Shown: positions 42,005-49,131 of the stretch, piece by piece
How positions within the stretch are numbered: the first letter of the stretch is position 1
Layout of the letters: each line of letters starts with the position of its first letter
The notes under the pieces: generated by a model
What the model saw: the letters and a program-made list of their open reading frames with translations, nothing else
The model's database searches: none
What the model was told of the DNA's origin: nothing
Translations under genes and position numbers: made by a program
NCBI GenBank assembly: GCA_902791935.1
Contig: CADAXQ010000002.1
Span: forward strand, 56,042 to 120,041
Length of the DNA: 64,000 nt
Direction: 5' to 3'
Origin: an uncultured Erysipelotrichaceae bacterium
Lineage (GTDB): Bacteria > Bacillota_I > Bacilli_A > RFN20 > CAG-826

Positions 42005-43822
42005 ATGAAAACTTCTAAGAAAAGCGCTGTATTAGCCTCGCTTCTGTTCGGGCTTACGTTAGCGGCTTGTAACAATCCTTCAACGCCTTCCTCGACGGAC
42101 AGCCAAAAATCGGTTTCCTCTTCCACCAGTGTTCCGACCATCACGAACAACGATTTAAACAAAGGCAAAATCACGTATAACGACGCAACTGGTGCGGAAC
42201 ATCATTTAACCCGTTCTGGCATTTACAAAGCCTCGGGTGCCCCGCACGTCGATTCTTATCCCGAAGATGGCAAAAGACAAAAATTGCTCGTTGCCCCGAT
42301 TTCGTTCCAAGCAAATCCAGACGATCCCAATGCCAGTTTAATCACGGCGGATGATGCTTTGCTTCAAAAAATCAATAAGACATTCACCGCCAGTGATGAA
42401 GAACTCCAAGAACTCTCGGGTTCTGCGATTACTTCGGTGCAAAGCTTCTATGAAAAATCCTCGTTTGGCCGTGGTGCTTTTGATGTGGTTGTCTTGCCTT
42501 GCTGGATTGAATATAACGGAACGGCAAAGGCCTTCCAAAATTCTGCCACTTCTGGCGCCGGTGTTTCGATGTCCGCTTATGTCCGTGATTGGTATAACAC
42601 GGAATACGCCAAAACCAACCATGGTTCTTTAGGTGCCGATTGGCAATATTCTTGGTCCGACTTCGATTCGGATAAAGATGGCTATATCGATTTGATTTGG
42701 CAAGTCTATGCCTACCCCTACACTTCGGGCGATACATCATTCTGGTGGGCTTATGTTACCTATACGGGCAACCAACCAAACGCAACCAATCCTCAAATCA
42801 TGACGTTAGCCTGGGCTTCTACGAAGTTCATGACCGAGAACTTCAACGGTTATGATCCGCATACGTTTATCCACGAAACAGGCCATACGTATGGCGTGAA
42901 TGACTACTACGACTATAACAATACGTGGCGTCCGATGGGAACGGTTGACTATATGGATGGCAACCTTGGCGATCATAACGCTTACACCAAGTTCATGTAT
43001 GGCTGGGTGGAACCTTGGGTGCTTCGTGAAGAAGATCTTGAAGGTGACAAAGAAGCCGTTATCACATTACGGGCTCAAACGTTGTCCGGTGATTGCTTAG
43101 TTTTGGCTTCGCCTAACTATAACGGCACTGCCTTTGATGAATATTTGATGGTGGAACTCGTTGGTCCTTATGGACTCGCCAAACGTGACTATATGGGTGG
43201 CTACACCAACTACACTGGTTTCCGGAATCCTGGTATCCGTATCACCCACGTGGATGCTCGTATGTATAATAGCGATCATGACGCCGTGGTGACTGACCCC
43301 AACCTCTTAGGGAAAAACGGCGGTGATAACCGCGTTTCGAACACCTATATGGGTCGTAGCAAGTCGGGCAAATCCGATACGGACTTCTGGCCAAAAGACG
43401 AAGGCAGCGCACCCGCTTCTTATCTCACGAAACATCCGAACGCGAAAGTTGGCACGCCTTCTAGCTACGCCTCTGGCAAATATGCTTATTACACCGAATC
43501 TTCTTTGATGCAATCGAGCATTAGTGATGAGAACTGGACCTCTTCCGCCAACTATAACGCGAAAGATACGGACCTCTTCACGAAGAATGCACGGTTCAGC
43601 CTTAAGACTTCGAGCGGTGCAAGCAGCGCCTGGGCGAAAACGTTCATGCCGAGCGGTTCTAACCTTTGGAACAAGGCCAAGACCACATTAGGCTGGAAAG
43701 GCAACCAACAAATCTACGAAATCAACGAAAACTACACCTGCAATTACAGCCTTCGTGTCACTGACCTCAAGTTAGATGACACCTATGGTGCGATTGCTAC
43801 GCTTCGTATCTCGTTGTTGTAA
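42005..43822 (+). CDS. Lipoprotein M6-type zinc metalloprotease
   Basis: A surface-anchored protease. Signal peptide ends in lipobox LAAC (C22), followed by a Ser/Thr-rich linker. The catalytic domain holds FIHETGHTYGVNDYYDY with HExxH at H290-H294, the extended M6-like motif in which a later residue after the Gly completes the zinc site. DFDSDKDGYIDLIW (42665-42691) matches the DxDxDGxxD loop often seen in M6 peptidases. A C-terminal beta-rich region follows. CAAAGGAGAA precedes the ATG. Its place at the end of the opp operon suggests that it produces peptides for import. Confidence 0.85.
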   Translation: MKTSKKSAVLASLLFGLTLAACNNPSTPSSTDSQKSVSSSTSVPTITNNDLNKGKITYNDATGAEHHLTRSGIYKASGAPHVDSYPEDGKRQKLLVAPISFQANPDDPNASLITADDALLQKINKTFTASDEELQELSGSAITSVQSFYEKSSFGRGAFDVVVLPCWIEYNGTAKAFQNSATSGAGVSMSAYVRDWYNTEYAKTNHGSLGADWQYSWSDFDSDKDGYIDLIWQVYAYPYTSGDTSFWWAYVTYTGNQPNATNPQIMTLAWASTKFMTENFNGYDPHTFIHETGHTYGVNDYYDYNNTWRPMGTVDYMDGNLGDHNAYTKFMYGWVEPWVLREEDLEGDKEAVITLRAQTLSGDCLVLASPNYNGTAFDEYLMVELVGPYGLAKRDYMGGYTNYTGFRNPGIRITHVDARMYNSDHDAVVTDPNLLGKNGGDNRVSNTYMGRSKSGKSDTDFWPKDEGSAPASYLTKHPNAKVGTPSSYASGKYAYYTESSLMQSSISDENWTSSANYNAKDTDLFTKNARFSLKTSSGASSAWAKTFMPSGSNLWNKAKTTLGWKGNQQIYEINENYTCNYSLRVTDLKLDDTYGAIATLRISLL

Positions 43823-43838
43823 TCTTCTATCCTATGAT

Positions 43839-43868
43839 GAAGCGTCTCCATGCGAGACGCTTTTTCTT
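43839..43868 (+). terminator. Terminator of the opp/metalloprotease operon
   Basis: AAGCGTCTC (43839-43847) pairs with GAGACGCTT (43853-43861) around CATGC, followed by TTTTCTT. Confidence 0.9.
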
Positions 43869-43962
43869 ATGTCGATAGGGACCTATTATCATCTTGCCAT
43901 ATCCATATCCGAAATCAGCACCCCTACGGCATATCGAAATGACGGGATAAGAAAATATGCCA

Positions 43963-44004
43963 GATATACGCGTTTTTGTTCCTATCGATAAAAACGCGTA
44001 TATC
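43963..44004. repeat. Perfect 15-bp inverted repeat between convergent genes
   Basis: GATATACGCGTTTTT (43963-43977) and AAAAACGCGTATATC (43990-44004) flank a 12-base loop. No T-tract follows on either strand, so it is not a standard terminator. Just upstream, GGCATAT (43928-43934) and ATATGCC (43955-43961) form another inverted repeat, and TCGATAGG near 43872 is complementary to CCTATCGA at 43981-43988 in the loop. The 43870-44005 interval is thus a compact, multiply self-complementary element. Confidence 0.7.
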
Positions 44005-44019
44005 CCGCCTATCTTGTTC

Positions 44020-44060
44020 GAAAACAAAAAGAAAAGGGCAAGCTTTGAACTTGCCCTTTT
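44020..44060 (-). terminator. Terminator of lipoprotein B
   Basis: On the minus strand AAAAGGGCAAG and CTTGCCCTTTT form an 11-bp stem (44060-44032) followed by CTTTTTGTTTT. Confidence 0.88.
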
Positions 44061-44073
44061 TGCGTTGCTGATA

Positions 44074-45972
44074 TTAGGCAGCGGAAGACGAAGAGGACGA
44101 AGAGGAATCAGTGGCCGGGAAGAGCTCTGCTTCAATTGTGGAAGCGAGGTTATCCGTGCCGACACCGTCAATCGTGGTCACGAGTTGATAGCTGAGATAG
44201 ACACGGTTGTTACCGCTGGTAACACTGGCGATTTCACTTAACTTTGCGGTATAGGTGAGTGTCTTTGCGGTGGCATCATAGACCATCGAAGATTCGAGAA
44301 GCGATTCCAATCCCGCATGAGAGATAAAACGCCAGAACGTATTGCCACTATGGGTCGGGCCAAAGGTCAATAACGTTAAGAAGAAGGCGTTTGTTCCGCT
44401 CTTTTGAGCGGTATCAATATCGTTGAACGTATAGGTCTTGCCATCATCAGAAGCAGAGAGAACATTTAAGGTTCCTAATGCTTCTTCGGTCATACCAGCA
44501 GAGGTGAGAACCAATTTGTCAGTCCAAATGCTCTTGCCAGCATCCGTATAAACAGCAGTCTTACTAGAATCCCAGACATCCGCACTGTTGGTGTAGCTGC
44601 CTCGGCCTTGGTAAATTGAACCGTTGTGAAGCACATAAGCATTCACGGCATTCGGTTTCAAATTCAACGCATCGTTTTGATAAACGTTCGTGGAAATGGC
44701 GTTAATGCGTTCGTAGTAGGCTTCGCCATCCACATAGGCATCCGCATCGAAGTTCCAGAAGATATCGGTGCCGGTATCACCATATTGTAATTTAGAGGGG
44801 CAACTATATGTGGTGCCGTTAGGATCAACCCAAGAACCGACGGATTTCACGTGATATTTCTTGGTGTTCGACATCTCGTTCGTTAATGTTGCGACCGGAG
44901 AGGCAGACAACGCGGCAGGATAGCCATCATTGTCATAGACTTTTTGGACGGCATCAATGCTGACTGCACCAGGCATCGATAACTGAACGGCAACATACGC
45001 TTGGTTTTTACCAGGAAGCGCATGGGTGCTATCCGTGTAAACGAGAATGATAGCCTGATTTTCGGTATCGTATTCCGCCACAATATCGGTGAACGAACCG
45101 CCATTGCCTAAGAACGTATAGGAAGCGAGTTGGCTCATTTGATTGAAACTAAAGCCAGTTGACGCCACGATTTCTTCTAAGTAAGTGGAATCGGTAAGGC
45201 TATTCGAATCCACGGCATCCGCCAAATAGATGGTGCTCGTTGGATTGCCGTCGGCATCTTCGGTGACAGCTTCCGAGAAATCTTCGCCACGGATGGTCCA
45301 AGACGAGAACAACGTATCATCAACGTGGACATAGCCAGGATTGATGGTGACGTTAGAGAAAACGCCAGAAGAATTCACTTTCGCGGTGAAGGAATGGCCA
45401 CGGCCATTCTTATCTTTGATGGTGCCGGCGTAAGTCGAAGCGGTTTCCGTCAAAGAAGCATAGTAGTTTTTCGTGTGGAGATAATCCGCATAAAGGCCAA
45501 CGGATGTCGTGCTTGCTGGAGCAAGAAGCGTAGCACGATAGTTGTTGGAGAAAGAATCCATCAATTGGTTGAATTCAATCTTTTCTTTCGTCACGACGTG
45601 TCCGCGATAGGCGCGACGCGTACGACCCGCAATGATCGTTAAGGTAAAGTCGCCATAGCTCAACGCTTTCACGTTGTGGCCTTTGATTTCGACGACTTTC
45701 GTGTCCTTCGTTTCAATGCGCCAAGAATCAGCGACAGTGACAGTGATATAGTCTTCTAAGTTCGTCGTGGTTCCGATTTCGAAATCAGACGGACGAGTGT
45801 CACTGAAGCGGATCACACCGTCAACAGTGGAAATAGGATATTCGGAGGACGAGACCGAAGAATCCACTACCGAAGAAGAATCGGGATTAGAGTGGTTGCA
45901 GCTCGCCATCACCATCGTAGATGAGAGCAAGAGAACTGCAACTGCGTGTTTTTTCATTTTTGTGCCGTTCAT
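44074..45972 (-). CDS. Surface lipoprotein of unknown family (paralogue B)
   Basis: A 632-residue lipoprotein with lipobox ASC at C25, a Ser-rich linker, a small beta domain (about 55-120), a large beta-rich domain and a C-terminal run of Ser residues. It is related along its N-terminal half to the 30657 lipoprotein (DFEIGTTTNLEDYITV; FTLTIIAGRTRR; VVTKEKIEFNQLMDSF; NYRA; YLHTKNYYASL), more distantly after that. AAAGGAGG seven bases upstream selects the ATG at 45972. Monocistronic, convergent with the opp operon. The ligand or function is unknown. Confidence 0.8.
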   Translation of the reverse strand: MNGTKMKKHAVAVLLLSSTMVMASCNHSNPDSSSVVDSSVSSSEYPISTVDGVIRFSDTRPSDFEIGTTTNLEDYITVTVADSWRIETKDTKVVEIKGHNVKALSYGDFTLTIIAGRTRRAYRGHVVTKEKIEFNQLMDSFSNNYRATLLAPASTTSVGLYADYLHTKNYYASLTETASTYAGTIKDKNGRGHSFTAKVNSSGVFSNVTINPGYVHVDDTLFSSWTIRGEDFSEAVTEDADGNPTSTIYLADAVDSNSLTDSTYLEEIVASTGFSFNQMSQLASYTFLGNGGSFTDIVAEYDTENQAIILVYTDSTHALPGKNQAYVAVQLSMPGAVSIDAVQKVYDNDGYPAALSASPVATLTNEMSNTKKYHVKSVGSWVDPNGTTYSCPSKLQYGDTGTDIFWNFDADAYVDGEAYYERINAISTNVYQNDALNLKPNAVNAYVLHNGSIYQGRGSYTNSADVWDSSKTAVYTDAGKSIWTDKLVLTSAGMTEEALGTLNVLSASDDGKTYTFNDIDTAQKSGTNAFFLTLLTFGPTHSGNTFWRFISHAGLESLLESSMVYDATAKTLTYTAKLSEIASVTSGNNRVYLSYQLVTTIDGVGTDNLASTIEAELFPATDSSSSSSSSAA

Positions 45973-45999
45973 AAACAGGCCTCCTTTGGCCATGGTTCT

Positions 46000-46048
46000 A
46001 ATATAACCGCGTTAGCAAGAATTGCAATGATTTTATTCTTTAGAATAA
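46000..46048 (-). promoter_or_regulatory. Promoter of lipoprotein B with upstream palindrome
   Basis: On the minus strand TTGCAA (46027-46022), 16 bases, TATATT (46005-46000). The AT-rich palindrome TTATTC-TTTA-GAATAA (46033-46048) lies just upstream, between this promoter and the end of the PIN-domain gene. Confidence 0.5.
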
Positions 46049-46051
46049 CCA

Positions 46052-48121
46052 TCACTTCTCACTGTATTTGTTTTTCCATCCTTCCAGGTCTTTGGAAGAG
46101 AGCAAAAGTTTTGCTTGATCCGCGGAAGACAATCCACGGATTCGTTTTAGCTGTTCCGTAATATCTTTCAGCGCACGATCTTTCCCATAATTGGGATTAT
46201 GCAGGTTCGCATTTAAGATGCGGTCAGCGTTTTGCGCTTCGCGAAGGGCGGCTTCGTTTGAAGCAGACTTCTTCGAAGCAGGCTTTTTAGCCGCTGGCTT
46301 GGCAGCAGTTTGTTTCGCCGCCGTTTTAACAACGGTTTGTTTAACTGCCGGCTTCTTGGCGGTTTTCTTGGCTGCTGGTTTAGCGTCTGGCCTTGCCTTT
46401 GAAACCGTCTTTGCTGGTTTTTCTTTGACCGGGGCAGCCGCTTTTTTAGAAGTTGCTTTTTTAGTGGTCTTCGCTTTCGTCGTTGTTTTTGTAGGGACAG
46501 TATCCGGTTTTGCAATCGGAACTGGTTCTTGTGCGATACGAGGGCGACGCGTCGTTTTCTTCGGTTTTCCGACAATTAAGACCACGCCTTCAGGCACGGC
46601 AGAGGAAGTTCCGCCTTCCACTTTCGTGACGACTTTCCGAATAATCCGAACTTTCTTCTTACTCGTGGTAGTCGGTGTCTCCTCAGATTTAGAAGCAGCA
46701 GGCTTTTCCTGGGGCTTTTGACCCAAAGAGAGGGGTTTTGCCACGGATTTTTTGTGCGTAGCCGTTTTCTTTGGTAATAGTTTGCTATCTAGTGTTTCCG
46801 TTGGCTTTTCAACGGTTTTTTCCGCTGGCTTTGCTTCTGGAACCACCGCTGGTTTTGGAGTCAGGACAGGCGTTTCTTCCTGTTTCGGCGTAGCCACAAC
46901 CGGTTTTATTTCCTTCGCGACAAACGCAGGATCGTTTGCCCAAGAGACGGCATAGTCCTTCTCTTTATGGAAGGCAAAGCGATAGTTGGCTTTCTCATAA
47001 GTGAAGTCGGCTGCGTTCTTGGCGCCGAGTAAATCTACCGTATGACAGTCATCTTCGGTTAAGTCGAGCGGACCATGCACAGAAGCAAAGTAAGGAACCG
47101 CTGGATCACGGACTAACGAAAGATAGTGATCCGCTAATTTTCGGAGAGCGTCTGATGGAGTTGGGCCATACGCCAGCCAAATATGGGGGGCCGGTACTTC
47201 TTTTTTGGTGGGTACGGGTGCCTTCTTAGGTTCTATGGCCGCTTTCGCTTCAGACTTCTTTTCTTCGGCTTTTTGTGTTAATACCGGATTGGTTTTTGCC
47301 AAGAGCAATCGCTTTTCGCGCAGATCTTTTTCACTGAAATTCAATTTGAGTTCAGCAATCCGATTGGCGGATAAAGATGAAAGACGACGTAATTGAGCGT
47401 CGATGTCTTGTACTTTGTTCTTATCGGCATAGGTTTTGTTCGATAAGTTCGCAGACAAGCGATTGTCTTCTGCTTTAATGACTTTTTCTGCCTCGGAAAA
47501 AGCCAGTGTTTTTGGTGTTTCGCGGGAGTAATTCTCTCCCGAACGATAATCTTTGACGATACCCGATGGGTAAGTCGTCTCATGTTTCTTGACAAAGGGA
47601 TGGGTTCCGTTAATCCCAGGATTCTTTTCTAAGGTTGCCGTCTGTGTTAAGCGATACACCTCTAAGTAACGGCCGTGTTGGGAATCCAAGCGATTGAGTT
47701 TTAGCAAGTCGGTGGTTAAGGTTTTGTCTTGGGTTAGGATTAGGATTTTGTTTTCGATACGAAGTCCAGACACCGTAGTGAAGATGGCGTTATCCGCGAA
47801 ATCCGAGGTTTTCTTCAACGGTTTCGTGATTTCAAATGTTTTGTTATGCCATTTGTCATGACGAATGATTTTTAAGGCACGACGTGCTGCGATTCTTACA
47901 CCAGAATCTTTTTTATTCTGCGCGTGTCTCTTCAATTCTTGAATGCATTCGCCGAGGATAACGACTCTTAATCCTTCTTTCCAATATTCCTTCGAACGGG
48001 CTAAAACGTCCATAAAGGCAGGGAACGAGTCTTCCATCAAGGAACATGTATCCACGAAGACATAGTCGAAATTCGACAAGAATTTTGCTAGTTCCGAGGA
48101 TTTCATTTCCTCTTGATACAT
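46052..48121 (-). CDS. PIN-domain protein with histone-like basic region and duplicated small domain
   Basis: 689 residues. The N-terminal PIN-like nuclease domain (about 15-160) shows the acidic positions FVDTCSLMED, LGECIQELK, FADNAIFTT and ILTQDKTLTTDL. Residues about 228-280 form a small helical domain (NRLSANLSNKTYADK, then DIDAQLRRLSSLSANR) that recurs at the C-terminus (about 635-689: DRILNANLHNPNYGKDR, then DITEQLKRIRGLSSAD). Between them lie an alpha/beta segment (about 310-410) and about 200 residues of Lys/Ala/Pro/Thr-rich, histone-H1-like sequence. Start ambiguous: ATG 48121 or 48106; AGGAGG at 48146-48141 is 18-20 bases from the first. Probably an RNA- or DNA-binding nuclease; no antitoxin adjoins. 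Confidence 0.75.
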   Translation of the reverse strand: MYQEEMKSSELAKFLSNFDYVFVDTCSLMEDSFPAFMDVLARSKEYWKEGLRVVILGECIQELKRHAQNKKDSGVRIAARRALKIIRHDKWHNKTFEITKPLKKTSDFADNAIFTTVSGLRIENKILILTQDKTLTTDLLKLNRLDSQHGRYLEVYRLTQTATLEKNPGINGTHPFVKKHETTYPSGIVKDYRSGENYSRETPKTLAFSEAEKVIKAEDNRLSANLSNKTYADKNKVQDIDAQLRRLSSLSANRIAELKLNFSEKDLREKRLLLAKTNPVLTQKAEEKKSEAKAAIEPKKAPVPTKKEVPAPHIWLAYGPTPSDALRKLADHYLSLVRDPAVPYFASVHGPLDLTEDDCHTVDLLGAKNAADFTYEKANYRFAFHKEKDYAVSWANDPAFVAKEIKPVVATPKQEETPVLTPKPAVVPEAKPAEKTVEKPTETLDSKLLPKKTATHKKSVAKPLSLGQKPQEKPAASKSEETPTTTSKKKVRIIRKVVTKVEGGTSSAVPEGVVLIVGKPKKTTRRPRIAQEPVPIAKPDTVPTKTTTKAKTTKKATSKKAAAPVKEKPAKTVSKARPDAKPAAKKTAKKPAVKQTVVKTAAKQTAAKPAAKKPASKKSASNEAALREAQNADRILNANLHNPNYGKDRALKDITEQLKRIRGLSSADQAKLLLSSKDLEGWKNKYSEK

Positions 48122-48140
48122 AAAGTAAGTGTTTTCAATA

Positions 48141-48160
48141 CCTCCTGTATGTTTATTGTA
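48141..48160 (-). promoter_or_regulatory. PIN gene -10 and distant ribosome-binding site
   Basis: On the minus strand TACAAT (48160-48155) is followed by AGGAGG (48146-48141). The ribosome site is 19 bases before the first ATG, unusually far, leaving the true start open. Confidence 0.4.
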
Positions 48161-48240
48161 ATGGAAAAGAAGGGAGCGCTAAAGAGGAATGCGTTTGAGA
48201 TTCTTTTCGAAAAATATGAACCGCTCTAAATAGGAATGAC

Positions 48241-48246
48241 TATAAT
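48241..48246 (+). promoter_or_regulatory. -10 hexamer of the secreted-protein/MacB pair
   Basis: Perfect TATAAT ends seven bases before the ATG at 48253, so transcription should start at the ATG itself. There is no ribosome-binding site and no clear -35. Confidence 0.55.
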
Positions 48247-48252
48247 GTGTTA

Positions 48253-49125
48253 ATGAGCAACATAATAAATATTCTTTTAATGGCTGCTATTGCAGGCATT
48301 TCTCCCGCTCAGACTGTCGCTTATGACATGTCTGTTCCTACCTCTACTGGTTCGAGCAAAATCGACAGAAATGTCTATACGGTGCTTCAGACCTCTTCTC
48401 CCGTGAAAATAATCGATAACTCCGACGGCTATACTTATTATTGCTTATCGATTTACAAGGCGCCTTTTACAAGTCGTAGCAATCTTTATTTAGTGGAAAC
48501 CGAATTTTGGTTTACGCCTGGATGTGTTCCGGCTGACGCTGGATATTCCCAATATACTAGTGGAACAAAATTAGGAAAAGGTACCGTTACATTAGGTATA
48601 ATTCGCTACATTAGCGATACTTATTGCTATGGCGGTGAAGTAGCATTAAAAACATTTTGGCCGCAAAGTAATAATTTTACTTATACCGTTTCTTCGACAT
48701 ATGGCGGATCGGTTTCTACCGCCTGGCAAAGCAAAGCGGGCGCATCTTATAGTTCAGGTAATGGTGCTACAATTACCGCTTCTGCATCAGAAGAAGCCAG
48801 CGCAACACTAAGCTGGAGCCAATCTTCATCCACTGTTACTTCTGATCCTTTGCTTTCAGTGCAATTTGCTCCGGATTCAAGTAACAAGGTTATTTTCACA
48901 TATCAAATTTTAAATCCAAATATGACTGGTTCTGTGACTTATTATTTGGATGCGTTTCTCTTATTCGAGATGAAGACTAATCACCGAAACTGTGACGCGA
49001 ACGCATTCCAGTTAAGTTTAGATGCGACCACACGGGATTATTGGTATAAAAATTCGCTGTTCGTCCATGAATGGCGTCTTGGTGACCTTTATCAGTACAG
49101 CGATACTCTTGATTGCTTAGTTTAA
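48253..49125 (+). CDS. Secreted protein of unknown family, next to a MacB-type exporter
   Basis: 290 residues. The N-terminus is hydrophobic (SNIINILLMAAIAGISPAQTVA), a likely signal peptide without lipobox. The mature protein is beta-rich with many Ser, Thr, Tyr and Gly. A central Ser/Thr/Ala/Gly-rich stretch of alternating polarity (about 145-200, with STYGGSVSTAWQSKAGASYS and ATITASASEEASATLSWS) resembles the amphipathic strands of pore-forming or amyloid-like proteins, but no family is recognised. The ATG at 48253 is preferred to a GTG two codons earlier. Six bases separate it from the exporter gene. Codon use is more AT-rich than in the opp genes. Confidence 0.7.
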   Translation: MSNIINILLMAAIAGISPAQTVAYDMSVPTSTGSSKIDRNVYTVLQTSSPVKIIDNSDGYTYYCLSIYKAPFTSRSNLYLVETEFWFTPGCVPADAGYSQYTSGTKLGKGTVTLGIIRYISDTYCYGGEVALKTFWPQSNNFTYTVSSTYGGSVSTAWQSKAGASYSSGNGATITASASEEASATLSWSQSSSTVTSDPLLSVQFAPDSSNKVIFTYQILNPNMTGSVTYYLDAFLLFEMKTNHRNCDANAFQLSLDATTRDYWYKNSLFVHEWRLGDLYQYSDTLDCLV

Positions 49126-49131
49126 TTTTAT

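Noticed and set aside
43963..44004. Chromosome dimer resolution (dif) site
   Set aside because: The inverted repeat does not show the two 11-bp XerC/XerD arms with a six-base centre.
46191..46721. 176-codon Ala/Val/Phe-rich plus-strand ORF resembling a membrane protein
   Set aside because: It is antisense to the Lys/Ala/Pro-rich region of the PIN gene; hydrophobicity is the complement of AAR and GCN codons.
46052..48121. VapC-type toxin
   Set aside because: The protein is five times too long and no antitoxin gene lies upstream or downstream.
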